This document shows, one piece after another, positions 36,989-47,541 of a stretch of 64,000 nt of DNA (its first letter is position 1; the number at the start of each line of letters is the position of its first letter). This DNA comes from Trichomonas vaginalis G3. Its lineage: Eukaryota > Parabasalia > Trichomonadida > Trichomonadidae. Location: the NCBI RefSeq assembly GCF_026262505.1, contig NC_067208.1:14455962-14519961 (forward strand), in the 5' to 3' direction. The translations under genes were made by a program, and so were the position numbers. The notes beneath the pieces are model-generated. The model had not been told where the DNA came from and did no database searches. It saw only the letters and a program-made list of their open reading frames with translations.

Positions 36989-37528
36989 TTAGCATAGCAT
37001 AAAAGTCATGGAATAGCTTTGATCATCTTCATTCATAAATTGATTTGGTGTTCGTAGGATATGAAGTTGAAGTATGTCAAGATCAACAAAAAGGTTATCT
37101 GTAGATACAGAAGGTGAGCTTAGTTGATCGTCTTCATTTTGATTTCCTATATTTACATTAAGATCTTTACGAGATGTGCTCTGCTCAAGTCCCTCGTAAA
37201 CATGTTTGCATTCTATTGATCTCCTATTTGAAAGAATTTTGGAAATTAATTTCCAATTTTTACCATATTGGGCAACAGCTTGACGTAAAGAGTCTATTTC
37301 TGCTTCTGTCCAATTTCCATTTTTGCGCTTTACCAAAGCTCTGTAATGATTAGAGCATTGTGTTGCCTTTTTGTTATTTAATTTTTTAGCAATTTCGCGC
37401 CAAGAAACTTCTGGATGGTTTTCGTGTATATCAATAAGAATTTTTTCTTCTTCAGGAGTAAATATGCACATTTGATGCTTTTTATGGGCTGGTTCTTCGG
37501 TAAAATCGGAAGAATCCTCCTCTGTCAT
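36989..37528 (-). CDS. two-repeat Myb transcription factor
   Basis: 179 residues from MTEEDSSDF (start at 37528; an upstream extension to 37633 reads as AT-rich leader). Repeat 1 is about residues 20-65 (TPEEEKILIDIHENHPEVSW ... HYRALV) and repeat 2 about 70-115 (NGNWTEAEIDSLRQAVAQYG ... VYEGL). Key tryptophans and helix-turn-helix spacing are kept. R2R3-like small Mybs are the largest family of sequence-specific factors in trichomonads. The acidic C-terminal tail may activate. Confidence 0.85.
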   Translation of the reverse strand: MTEEDSSDFTEEPAHKKHQMCIFTPEEEKILIDIHENHPEVSWREIAKKLNNKKATQCSNHYRALVKRKNGNWTEAEIDSLRQAVAQYGKNWKLISKILSNRRSIECKHVYEGLEQSTSRKDLNVNIGNQNEDDQLSSPSVSTDNLFVDLDILQLHILRTPNQFMNEDDQSYSMTFMLC

Positions 37529-38336
37529 TAAAAAATATTTTGAATAGAAAGGAAATTTAAATGAAATTGGATTTGTTATGAATGTATTTGAAGATTTGAA
37601 GAGCAGATCACTTAAAAATAGATTTCCATTCAATTTTTGAATTATAATTCAATTCCATCAATTGGTATTGAATTTCATCATCTCACTTTCTTTCAGATTA
37701 TTAATCTATAATTCATTGATAGTAAATTTGAATAATTGATTTTACAATTTTACAATTCATAAAAAACTCAAATTTAATTTTGCTTAACATTGATACTATT
37801 TTCAAATTAATGTATTTGATTAGAATATTCTAACGTTCATCTTCTCAAATTATTGATATGAAAAATTATTGCTATGTAAGAATTTGCAGCTTGCATATGC
37901 ATGATAATCGAGTTTTCTTATCAAGACGATTAAAATATTCTGACAATTACTGTCAATTTACAATTGCATTTATAATTGTTATAATATGAAAACACACTTT
38001 TTTTGTATTTTGAATTCAAAAATTAGATAGATTATTAATTTATTAATTTACTTTTTGGAAATGGATAGTGCATAAATATTTATTATTATTTTTTATGAAT
38101 AAAGTTCAAACATTTAAGTTTTCTTGATGATATCTCGCCAAAAGGAACCATCGACTCATTAAGTGATATGCGTCTTATTTTTTAAAATGTATATATTTTC
38201 AAGCAGTTCTCTTATTAAATATGACGCAGCTTCCATAATTTTAAGAATTTAATCTATCTTATGCATAGAGCAGATCTAAAGGCAATCCATAGATATTCTT
38301 ATTTCACATGACACACTTATCATTTAAAACGAGCAG
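37529..38336. other. intergenic region, nothing firm seen
   Basis: Very AT-rich; no convincing gene, repeat or hairpin. Confidence 0.6.
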
Positions 38337-38425
38337 ATGGGAAAAACTGTTCTTCATTGTGCAGCATTGTTTAATAACAAAGAATTATCTGAACTTATTA
38401 TTACACATTGTTCAACCTACTTGCA
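38337..38425 (+). pseudogene. single ankyrin-repeat relic
   Basis: Reads MGKTVLHCAALFNNKELSEL followed by IITH. This is an ankyrin repeat core (GKTxLHxAA...N..ELxELLI). Nothing in frame before or after, so it is a fossil exon-like scrap of a trichomonad ankyrin gene. Confidence 0.65.
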
Positions 38426-38836
38426 AGCTTGTCTATCTGGAGTAAGCTTTCAATGTTATCATTAAGTCATAAAGCATATACCACTGATGTGTAAGAAACT
38501 CAGAAGGAAACATTTATCCTTAAAAATATTTGTTTATACCATAAAGTATGTCTAAATTAAATTATTAATTCAATATGAGAATCAAAGGAATTGAATGAAA
38601 GCTGTTTTTGGAGCATTCATTTTTAGTACTAAACAAAATAATATTTCAAAATTTACAAAAAATGAAATAAATATTAACGAAACATATTTATTTGTAATGA
38701 CATGAATAATATAATTAGATACAATTCTATTAAAGGGAGTGAATAAACCAAATGATATCGAATGTGAGTTCGTAATCTAATTGAATAGTAAAATTCTATA
38801 TTGCATATAATTTTGCATTAATTTGGTTAATTGAAA
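38426..38836. other. intergenic region, nothing firm seen
   Basis: AT-rich; no gene or repeat noticed. Confidence 0.6.
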
Positions 38837-39229
38837 TTAGTAATCAAGCTTAATGATCCCTTTTTCATTTGTATTGTTTGTAATAAGCTCTTGGAGTTTT
38901 TCGACTGCTTGATTACATGTTTTCATTGTCGATAAATCGTCATAATATCCGATGATTAAGCACGTTGGACATTTTGCTATAATTAATCCGGATTGATTAG
39001 ATTTTGCTTTTGCAATTCCGTCAAAAACGGATGAAACGGAATATACTTCGCCATGAAAACTAATACCTTTATAAATGTATTCTGAATTCGGTTTGAAAAT
39101 GTCCACAAATGATTGTAATTCACTAGAAGAAACTGCAAAGCCAGGCGTTGCATTCCATATATTTGCATCGTCGCCAATTATAGCTCCTCCAGCCATATAT
39201 CCAATCATTTTATCTGTGAAAACTTCCAT
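38837..39229 (-). CDS. profilin
   Basis: 130 residues, the usual profilin length. AGGAIIGDDANIWNATPGF near the start, then EYIYKGISFHGEVYSVSSVF and the C-terminal AVEKLQELI helix follow the profilin fold order. The protein binds actin monomers and proline-rich ligands and controls filament growth. The N-terminal helix is shorter than usual, starting MEVFTDKMIGYM. Confidence 0.8.
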   Translation of the reverse strand: MEVFTDKMIGYMAGGAIIGDDANIWNATPGFAVSSSELQSFVDIFKPNSEYIYKGISFHGEVYSVSSVFDGIAKAKSNQSGLIIAKCPTCLIIGYYDDLSTMKTCNQAVEKLQELITNNTNEKGIIKLDY

Positions 39230-39429
39230 AAGAAATCAATGTTTTTTTTTTATTCTCCCAAAACGTTTTTTTCACATGAGGAATCTGAATCTGAGAATTA
39301 AACTATTTTATAAGTAAAAAAAGAATATGCTGATCCAAGGATTTCATTGTAATGTAAAATGATTCATTCTATTTTTATTGATTTACTTTCCAAACTGCTA
39401 ACAAATTCCTTGAAGAACTTTCTACTGAA

Positions 39430-39640
39430 GGAGATCATGAAAATAAGAAATAGGCATTTGAAGAAGGAGATCATGTCAAATCCCTCATCCAAAGTGATTG
39501 TAATAAAGAATCTACTCCCCTCATCAGTGGCTCAAAAAGCAGTTTGCATGAAGTTGTTCAATATCTTATCTCATCTATTAAAAAGAAGCCAAGGATATTT
39601 CTGGATTTACTCCACTCAGCATTGCAATAGTAAGTGATCA
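39430..39640 (+). pseudogene. decayed ankyrin-repeat fragment
   Basis: Within 39453-39575 one frame reads AFEEGDHVKSLIQSDCNKES then TPLISGSKSSLHEVVQYLIS, a typical trichomonad ankyrin series; after a shift GFTPLSIAI follows near 39605-39630. Stops and shifts separate the pieces. Upstream, a GDHE piece repeats the same motif, so at least two repeats were present. Confidence 0.65.
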
Positions 39641-41509
39641 ATTTAATGACATCAAATATCTTTATATATCACATATGGGAAATGATTTTTTCAATGAGAT
39701 AAGAGACAGGAGACGGCAAATTGAAAAAATGCAAAAGATAATCGATGTTTCATCAAAAGAGATAAACAACGAATTATTAAATCAACTACATATAAGGAAG
39801 TCAATTTGGAAAATTGTTTTCACTTTAGGAGAATATAATTTTCCATTTGGAAAATTTAAAAAGTGAGACGCGCAGGATTCGAACTTTTTTAAAAGTTGAT
39901 TTAAATGAATTTTAGTGTGGAATATAAGGATAATATCATATTTAAAATAAGAATATACTAGTTTAGGTGGTATTAATTTTTTCGATAAATTTGAGAGTAT
40001 GTACGTTTAGGGTATGAAAAGTGTCAATTCGCTCAGCGAAAGCTGAGCTAGCTTCGTTCTCGAAAGAATAAGGAAGGAGTGAAGGAGAATGATACAGATG
40101 TTGACACATTCATATCATTTCAACAAATTTTGATCAAATTGAAATTCAATAAAATTCAATTCAATTCATATCCTTCAGTCAGTACATTGATATCCTTCTG
40201 CATCACAATGATAACTCGGGCATCAATAGTTCTACAACTAACTCAGAAAAAACAAGATTATTACTTCCTGCTTACAGCTTTTAAAAAGTTTCGATGATAA
40301 AAATCACTCTACTCTCGTTTATCGACATATGGTGATAGTAGGTAAACGTATTCTTATCGATATTAATAAAAATATTTGTACGAAAATCTTATCCAATTAG
40401 AGAGTTATTCATAAAGTATATGATAATTATAATTACTTTATCTTTGTTTTATCTTTGAATAAACAATTTAATTTAAATTGCATAATATTTTTTGGTTGAA
40501 AGACAGGAAACTTAGTTGAGTTTGTATTATTTTTATCGTTTAATTCATCGTATCAGTGAGTGATCCAGATATTTAAGATATTTAGAAAAAAAATTATTAA
40601 TTTGATTAACAAATTTTAATCAAAATAGCAAAAATCTATTTGATAGCTGTAAACAAACAATAATTTTTATTTCAAGCAAAATCACTTATTTTCATCTAAA
40701 CGTATAAAATTGTCAATTTTATGAAAATAAATTGAAAATCTCATGAAATGTAAAGGAGAGTAATATTTTTCAATTTTCTTTTTTTCTTTGTCTCAAATAT
40801 TTTCTGTTGGGAATTTTCTTGTTATCAAAAAATAATTTTAATATTTGTTTATTTCATTACATACAATAAAATTTTAAAAACTCTATTTCTTCTCAAGAAA
40901 ATTTTTTCCTTCATATGAAGAAACATTTTGTTCTCCATTTGATACTGAGTCTAAATCTCGATTTTTGAATTTTCTTCTTTCCAAATTTCTTTTTTCCAAA
41001 TTAGAAGTTTAATTCAAATTTTCAATAGTTTATATATTTTCTCAAACCGTCTCGGATTTTCTCACTTTTTAGGGATTTTCTCTCAAAATATACAAAAATA
41101 GTAATATCAATACATGTGTCTAATATACTTTAAAACCATCGTGACAAAATTCAAAAACGAAGAGTTCTTCTCTCCAATTTTTTTTCAAAATCAAAAAAAT
41201 GAGATAAAAAAGTACGTTTGGAAAATTCATTTTTAGCATTTTAGGAATTTTCTCACTTTTCTTCCAAATTGACATCCTTACTACATATCATTTTATAAGC
41301 ATGTAATCCTATAATAAATAGTCTAATTCCATCGAGTTGCGATCAATCTATGAATCTGTCATGTGAATTTTGAATACTATGCCAAAGTTTAATGGTTGAG
41401 GAAATATCTCTCATGGCAATATAAAAGCGAATCATAAAAAAAATTCTGATGTAAGGATAAAAAAAAATTAAATTTTTGTTCTGAAACAATTGCGTTTATA
41501 ATAGGTCAT
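39641..41509. other. intergenic region with small hairpin and tRNA-like scrap
   Basis: No gene I can support; the 63- and 72-codon frames (39675, 40079) have no family features. On the minus strand near 39872-39893, AGTTCGAATCCTGCGCGTC resembles a tRNA 3' end (T loop and acceptor). 40031-40048 is a perfect GCTCAGC-GAAA-GCTGAGC hairpin with a GNRA-type loop. The rest is AT-rich. Confidence 0.5.
40031..40048. other. perfect GNRA hairpin
   Basis: Seven-pair stem GCTCAGC/GCTGAGC closing a GAAA loop, followed by TAGCTTCGTTCTCGAAAG. Isolated GC-rich spot in AT-rich DNA. Similar GAGCTTCGTTCGAA text occurs at about 2968-2981 beside the three-way junction. Confidence 0.6.
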
Positions 41510-42982
41510 ATGCAAAAAGTTTCAGACAAAAAATCAGCTATACGTAAAGGAAGACTCTCTTGTCCGGGTCTTTCTCCACGTAAACCTGTTAGAAACCAAG
41601 CTCCGCCAATTATAATTCCTATTTCAAGAACTACTCAAGGAATATCAACGCCATATCATAAAGTATCTCGAATTGGTCTTTCTGAAGTTCCCGACTTCAT
41701 TGTTCCTCCTCAATTTCATCCATTAACACCTCATGCTCAAATTGTCTATGATTTGCCACCACTAATTCAGCGCGCCTTTCATTTTATGGATTACAGTATG
41801 TGTTTTCACCGAGATCCATTCGAAGCAGATGAGCCAAGTGAATATTCCTACGAAGATTTTCAAAAAAAGACAGACACTCTAAATTCCATACTTAAAATAG
41901 TCACTGACCCGGTTTCTCGCCATGGGCTATCTCCTGATGTTTTTAGGATGCTTTTTGAGATGGTTTTAAAACATATTATTCATCCGCTTCCAAAAGTCTC
42001 CAAAGAAGCCGAATTTTCAGAATACACGATAACATATTATATCAAGCACTGGGAACACATTGTTATCGTTCATCAAATCCTCAGAGCGATGATGTTTGAT
42101 CATAGTCATTTTTCTCCACTTCTTTCGAAGCAATTCTCGAAGAAACTTGTTGACTGCCTTGAAACACCCCTCCGTTCAGAGCAGCAACAGTTCGAAGAAA
42201 CGATTAAAATCATCATCGAAAATTACGTTGGACAAAGGCAGCATCTACTTAAGCACATGATTTCCAAGCTTATCAACTACATAGAGAACATCATTGACTA
42301 CACAAGTATCGGTTCTATCCTTAGATTACTCGTATCTTACTTTTTGTCACTCGAAACTCCATTTAGTACGAACAACCATAAGATTTTCCGAAATTTACTC
42401 TTCCCTCTCATATCAACTTACGATTCTTCAAATTTTGAGAAGCCAATTCAGGATTTGGAGCTGATTTTCGCATCACAGGACCCTGAAAACGCATTCTGGT
42501 GCCTCCAGTACCTATTTAATCACCGGCCAAAGACATCTGTCAAAAAAGAAATTTTATTTTATAATTTATTGACGAGTTTACTTCCATTTTTACCTGATAC
42601 TCTGTTCCTTAATACAGCTCCTATAGTTGTTAAGCTACTCAGTCGATGTATTTCATCGTCAAACGTTTCTGTTTGTTTATTTGCGATTATGTTCTGCGAC
42701 AATCAGGATTTGATCAATACTTTTAAGCCTGTTCCCGAACTTGTTGTTAAATACTTGCTGCCGGCTACAAAAGAGACTCTGACAAGTCGTGATGACGATA
42801 TCAAAGATTATGGAACGAGTTTATTGAATAAACTCACTCCCTTTGATCACCAGAAAACTAAGAATACTGAAAATAATGAATATTTGATGAAAAAATGGAT
42901 GCAAATTGCAAATCTTGCTCAATTAGTTGAAACTGAAGAAAAACTCTTCATATCTTCAATGCGTTCGATTTATGATAACTAA
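41510..42982 (+). CDS. protein phosphatase 2A regulatory subunit, B56 family
   Basis: 490 residues. A basic, Pro-rich leader of about 75 residues precedes an all-helical HEAT-like body. HWEHIVIVHQILRAMMFDHS, QHLLKHMISKLINYIENIID and HRPKTSVKKEILFYNLLTSL align in order with B56 landmarks (WPHLQLVYEFFLRF, IRKQINNIFLRFIYETEH, FWPKTCSQKEVMFLGELE). The subunit docks substrates and targets the PP2A core enzyme. Residues for binding LxxIxE motifs cannot be judged by eye. A long AT-rich leader lies upstream. Confidence 0.85.
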   Translation: MQKVSDKKSAIRKGRLSCPGLSPRKPVRNQAPPIIIPISRTTQGISTPYHKVSRIGLSEVPDFIVPPQFHPLTPHAQIVYDLPPLIQRAFHFMDYSMCFHRDPFEADEPSEYSYEDFQKKTDTLNSILKIVTDPVSRHGLSPDVFRMLFEMVLKHIIHPLPKVSKEAEFSEYTITYYIKHWEHIVIVHQILRAMMFDHSHFSPLLSKQFSKKLVDCLETPLRSEQQQFEETIKIIIENYVGQRQHLLKHMISKLINYIENIIDYTSIGSILRLLVSYFLSLETPFSTNNHKIFRNLLFPLISTYDSSNFEKPIQDLELIFASQDPENAFWCLQYLFNHRPKTSVKKEILFYNLLTSLLPFLPDTLFLNTAPIVVKLLSRCISSSNVSVCLFAIMFCDNQDLINTFKPVPELVVKYLLPATKETLTSRDDDIKDYGTSLLNKLTPFDHQKTKNTENNEYLMKKWMQIANLAQLVETEEKLFISSMRSIYDN

Positions 42983-43053
42983 CTAATTATATTATGTCTA
43001 TATTTTGTTTGTTTTTTCCTAAAATATTGTTTGTAAATAATTTTTAAAAAATC

Positions 43054-43276
43054 TTAAGGATATACTTACCACTTTCTGACATTCTCTCAATTTTTTTGAC
43101 ATACAAGCTTTCTATCTCAATATTCTAAAGTCAAAAGTTAATATTTTTGATGAGGAGAAAGTAAATATAAATCACTACGTAGTACCTAATATGGCTGCTA
43201 TATTTTTCTGCCATTAAAATAAAGATATATTGAGTTTTTTTCAATGCATGTCATAAAGTGGTAAGTGCACCCTTAA
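43054..43276. mobile_element. candidate TTAA-flanked MITE
   Basis: A 215-bp core (43058-43272) lies between two TTAA sites. Its ends are GGATATACTTACCACTTT (left) and, read inverted, GGGTGCACTTACCACTTT (right), both followed by xTGACAT. Directly after the right TTAA a second left-type end begins (GGATATACTTGCCACTATTG). TTAA targets and such ends are usual for piggyBac-type DNA elements; no transposase is present. Confidence 0.6.
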
Positions 43277-43311
43277 GGATATACTTGCCACTATTGACAT
43301 CCAAGTATTTT

Positions 43312-44574
43312 ACCCAGATTTTCCTTACTTTTACCACCTCTCTAAAGCTGGGGACACCGCCTATCGTTGGGAGTAGCTATTAAATAGAACCACCAAGGGT
43401 ATTTTTCGAACTGCCGGTGTAGTTGAAACATCCGACATAATGATTCATTATGCCAAGGTTTGATTCCCATTTAGCCAATTTTGTTCTTTTTTGGATCATG
43501 AATTTTTTTTGGGTCACTATAAGATTTGTTTCATGTTCTAAATCTGCTGCATATGTAATCTATTTTTATTTACCTATTTTTAAAAATCTATTGGATTGCC
43601 AAATTTGAATATATTTAAAATCATAAAAATCAAAAAAAAATAAATATATATGTTTTATGCATAGTGCCGATACTCAAATATCAGATTACTTAGATCCATG
43701 AATAATATCCGAATTTTTTTTCTTAAAATTAAACTTCAAAACTTCTTGCAATCTTATTCTTCATCTATTATAAATTTTTAAAACCATTTTTTAAAATAAT
43801 TTTGCGTAAATTTTATTCTCATGTTGTTTTAATCGAAAATTGATACATTTTCAAAAAAATAATATTGACTTATGAAATTCATTTTTAAGGTGAAATAGTA
43901 TTGTTTTTATTAAAGTATATGAATAATATATAAAAATTAATGAATAATATAAGCAGATTTTAGTTTACAAAACAAATATGAGCAATGCAATTTCAAACTT
44001 TTGCTGGCAATTTCGATATTGCTCAAGTTTGTAGTATTTGTGATACCTATAACATCGGCTTAATCAAAATTTGATTTTTCTTATGAGTTATTGAGAAAAT
44101 TTGATTGCAATGAGAAGGATTTCGACGTTTTTGATAAACTAAGAGCTGAGCTTTAGGGGTTCAGTTCATTTATGGCTGTAGTTTGATGCGTAGATCTCTT
44201 TTTTATTGTAAATTCTTTCAGCATGGAGATCGAGAATGAATCTTTTGAGAACTTTATGAGTTTTTACACCCGTAAAGAGGTCCTTCGAGGAAAGATAGTC
44301 CAGACTACATGAAGATGTGGGTTAACCAAAAAAATCCGATGGTTTCCCCATATTCATGTAGATCTTCGAAAAAATGAGCACCAAAAAAGCCAAAAAAATA
44401 GGCTTTTTATTGGATTTGTACACTAGATCAATAATCTATTTAGGATCTGACACTCTTTTTAGCCAGAGATATGAGGTCCTTTCTAGGAAAACGATCTATT
44501 CATCCATAAAAAAAAGAATTATCATTTTCCCCAGAAATTACATGGGGAGTGGTAAAAGTAAGGAAAATCTGGGT
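43312..44574. mobile_element. 1.26-kb element with perfect 26-bp inverted ends
   Basis: 43312-43337 (starting ACCCAGATTTTCC) and 44549-44574 are exact reverse complements. Inside there is no transposase; an 88-codon frame from 44374 overlaps the right end and is not convincing. A tRNA-like segment lies at about 43400-43483. No clear target duplication was seen. Probably a non-autonomous DNA transposon. Confidence 0.6.
43400..43483 (+). other. tRNA-like relic with B-box
   Basis: GTGTAGTTGAAACATC resembles a D arm. CATAA-TGATTCA-TTATG (43436-43452) is a five-pair anticodon-like hairpin with a seven-base loop. GGTTTGATTCC (43458-43468) matches the pol III B box at ten of eleven sites. The T and acceptor stems do not pair, so it is not a working tRNA. 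Confidence 0.3.
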
Positions 44575-45735
44575 ATATCAATTTTCTATAATAAAAAGCT
44601 AATATTTTTTATGCAGTACCTTTGTAAAAAGCTATTATAAAAATGTGTCTATTATAACAATTTACTAGAAAAACATTTATCTTTTGTAAAATAATCGTAC
44701 TTATAAATAAAAAGTGACAGTGCCAATATTTTTTTTCATATTATGACAAGTTCAGAGGCACTAACAAAGGAAATTGAATGTGATTTTAGCGATCTTAAGC
44801 CAATTGAAATATTCGAATATCCGAGCCAAGCTTCAAAACTTATTTGGGACGTCAATTCCAATAATATTTTACAAACAACATCACAAATTATAGACTTTAT
44901 TAAAAATAACAGAATCTCTATCCAAATGGCACTTTACTTAATTAATATTTTTTGCAAATTCGTGTTAAAAAAATCGAATTATTTGTGGAACTTTATATAA
45001 AGCTATCAAACGAATTTTCATGCATCATCAAACCAGAAGATAAGGTATTAGCATCACTATTGCATTATAAGGGTTTCAAATTTCAAAATTTCGAACCTGA
45101 AATGAAAGAGGAAGAAATTCTCAATATATATCCAACAGATTCACCATTATTCTACATTGCGTGGGACAAGATTGATGAACTTAAGCGTAAATTCCCAAAT
45201 CTTGATGTTAATAAATATATTCAGCCAGAATACCCACTTAATTGTGCTATTCAATACGGATCAGAATTGTGCTTCAATTACTTGAAAAATTTAGGAGCTG
45301 AATATAATAAAACCTCAGAGAAATATGCTGTTCAAGGTGGAAACATAAACATTTTTATGCAAATGATCGAAGATGGTAAATTATTTGCTAACATGATTAA
45401 TACAGCATTGGATTATCATAATTTTGAAATTGCTGACTACCTCAAATCAAATTTCGGACAAACTCCTAATTCAATAGCAGAATGTATGTATTTTGGAAAT
45501 TATAACGTTGCTTCGTTTTTACTTTCTAATGGAGCAGATATCAACGAAGTTTACATTATTTTTCTTTTTATACTTTGCATCGTTTTGTGGAATTCACTTT
45601 CTTCCTATAATATTTTTTGTTGTTTCATGAAATTTTTTATTTATTAATGAATCCCCGCTTGATATTGCCATCAAAATTAATTCAATGGAAATGGTCAAAT
45701 TCTTAGTTGATTATGGTGCAGATGTTAACAAGATA

Positions 45736-46237
45736 CTTATTCTCTTTCTCTTCATTTTTATCAATGTTTTATGTGACTTTTTTTCTTTTCTGATTTATCA
45801 TTTATTAATACGATTCTTTTTATTTTTAGATTTATCATTTATTTATATTATTTTCTTTCTTTTCATATTTGTCAATATTTTATACAATTATTTCTCTTTT
45901 GATATTTATCATTGTTTTATACAGTTCTCTTTCTTTTCATATTTATCATTGCTTAATACTATTACCTTTCTTTTGATATTAATCATTTCTTTATAAAATT
46001 ATCTTTCCTTTTATATTTATCATCGATTCATCTAATTATGTATCTTTTCATATTAATCATTGTTTTGTGGCATTTTCTTTCTTTTAATATTAATCATTAT
46101 TTTGTTCTATTTTCTTTCTTTTAATATTAATCATTGTTTTGTTGTGTTTTCTTTCTTTTAATATTAATCATTGTTTTATATAATTTTCTTTCTTTTAATA
46201 TTAATCATTGTTTTGTAGCATTTTCTTCCTTTTAATA
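45736..46237. repeat. T-rich satellite spacer 1
   Basis: Tandem, degenerate units of about 38-45 bases: TTTCTTTTAATATTAATCAT then TGTTTTGTRGCAT. The last five units before the mariner are the most regular (period about 38). Confidence 0.8.
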
Positions 46238-47541
46238 TAGGGTGTCCAAAGGTGTGTTTAGCACAAACCTGAATACTGCGAATAGAAATAAACAAGTTAC
46301 ATATATATAAAGTTTATTTAAATGTAATCACCATTGGATTCAATCACGCGTTCGCAGCGATCGATCCAGGCTTGAAAGACACGCTTTAAATCATCATGAG
46401 AAAATTGCTCAAATTGCTCTCTTACAAAATTTTCAAGATCATCTGGACTCGCGAATTCGCGTCCTTCAGCTCTCTTTTTTAGCGTGCCGAATAAATAAAA
46501 GTCAGAGGGTGCAATATCAGGTGAATAAATTGGGTTTGGAACAACTTTGACATTGTTTTCCACCAAGTAATTCATTACCTTATGACTTTTGTGAACTCTT
46601 GAATTATCAAAATGAATTGCAAACTTTTGTTTTTGTTGTTTGGATTTCTCAAACTCATCAGAATTGATAATTTGAGTAAGAACATTGTCAATTAGATACT
46701 GAGCATTCATCGTATTAGGTTTCTGAAGAATATCAATTGCGATGATGTCATTCACGCCCCAAAAAACCGACAACATCATCATTGGTGTGTCAATTTTTTT
46801 CTTTGGGAATGTTTGCGGATTTTCATCCTTCGGGATCCACATGATTTTGGCTTCTGTTGCATATTGAAACCAAGACTCGTCCCCTGTTACTAAAAAGCGA
46901 AACTTCTTGGATTGATACGCACCCAATATAGAGAGGAGCTCTTTCGAAGATTGGACTCTAGATTTTTTTTGAACTGAATTAAGGTTGTGCGGAACCCAAC
47001 GTGTATACGCTAGTTTGTAGTTCAAATAATTGTGCAGATAATAACTGACTGTTGTACGTGGTATCTTTGTCATCTCCTCTATCCTTCTGAGTGATGCTCT
47101 TGGGTCTTCATCTAGCGCTTGAAGAATTGCTTTGATTTTTCTTTGATCCGGCGATTTTTTGTCAATTTTTATGATGGGCGCCTTTTTGTTCATGAAGTGA
47201 TACATCCTAACATGATACGTTACAGTGGAATAGCTAGGAGCATCCATACCGAAGCATTTTACCAATGTCTCGTAGATTTTTTTACAGTCTTTGCATTTTT
47301 TTGCAAGAGCGAGGATGTTTTCTTTATGATTCATTAAAAAAATGAAAAAAATCCCGCCAAAATTTCCCGCGAAACCGCCTCTTGTCTCAAAATTCATTTT
47401 ATATCCCGGCATGGCGCCAAAATACAACATACTCATCATATACATATATTCATATTTTTTATTATATATTTATAATCAGCATATATCTCCTTTAATAGTC
47501 TCATATAGAGCGCTGTGCTAAACGCACCTTTGGACACCCTA
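46238..47541. mobile_element. complete mariner element with TA duplication
   Basis: 1300 bp from 46240 to 47539, with TA on both sides (46238-46239 and 47540-47541). Inverted ends of about 27 bp, starting GGGTGTCCAAAGGTG, then YGTTTAGCACA, differ at one or two bases. One transposase gene inside. It looks whole and capable in structure; this is the trichomonad Tvmar-like group by gene type. Confidence 0.93.
46318..47334 (-). CDS. mariner transposase
   Basis: 338 residues from MNHKENILALAKKC at 47334; a frame extension to 47445 would run into the element's leader. The N-terminal part holds two helix-turn-helix domains (RASLRRIEEMTKIPRTTVSY is the second). WVPHNLNSVQK is the W-x-PHxL linker of mariners. 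The catalytic triad is D in VTGDESWF, D in IHFDNSRVH and D in YSPDIAPSDFYLFG, spaced as DD34D. No break seen. The enzyme cuts and pastes the element into TA sites. Confidence 0.93.
   Translation of the reverse strand: MNHKENILALAKKCKDCKKIYETLVKCFGMDAPSYSTVTYHVRMYHFMNKKAPIIKIDKKSPDQRKIKAILQALDEDPRASLRRIEEMTKIPRTTVSYYLHNYLNYKLAYTRWVPHNLNSVQKKSRVQSSKELLSILGAYQSKKFRFLVTGDESWFQYATEAKIMWIPKDENPQTFPKKKIDTPMMMLSVFWGVNDIIAIDILQKPNTMNAQYLIDNVLTQIINSDEFEKSKQQKQKFAIHFDNSRVHKSHKVMNYLVENNVKVVPNPIYSPDIAPSDFYLFGTLKKRAEGREFASPDDLENFVREQFEQFSHDDLKRVFQAWIDRCERVIESNGDYI

Noticed and set aside
39872-39893. Possible tRNA gene on the minus strand
   Set aside because: Only the T loop and acceptor-like end are present; no matching 5' acceptor, D arm or anticodon arm follows.
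44374-44640. 88-codon open frame
   Set aside because: It runs through the right inverted end of the 43312-44574 element and shows no domain.
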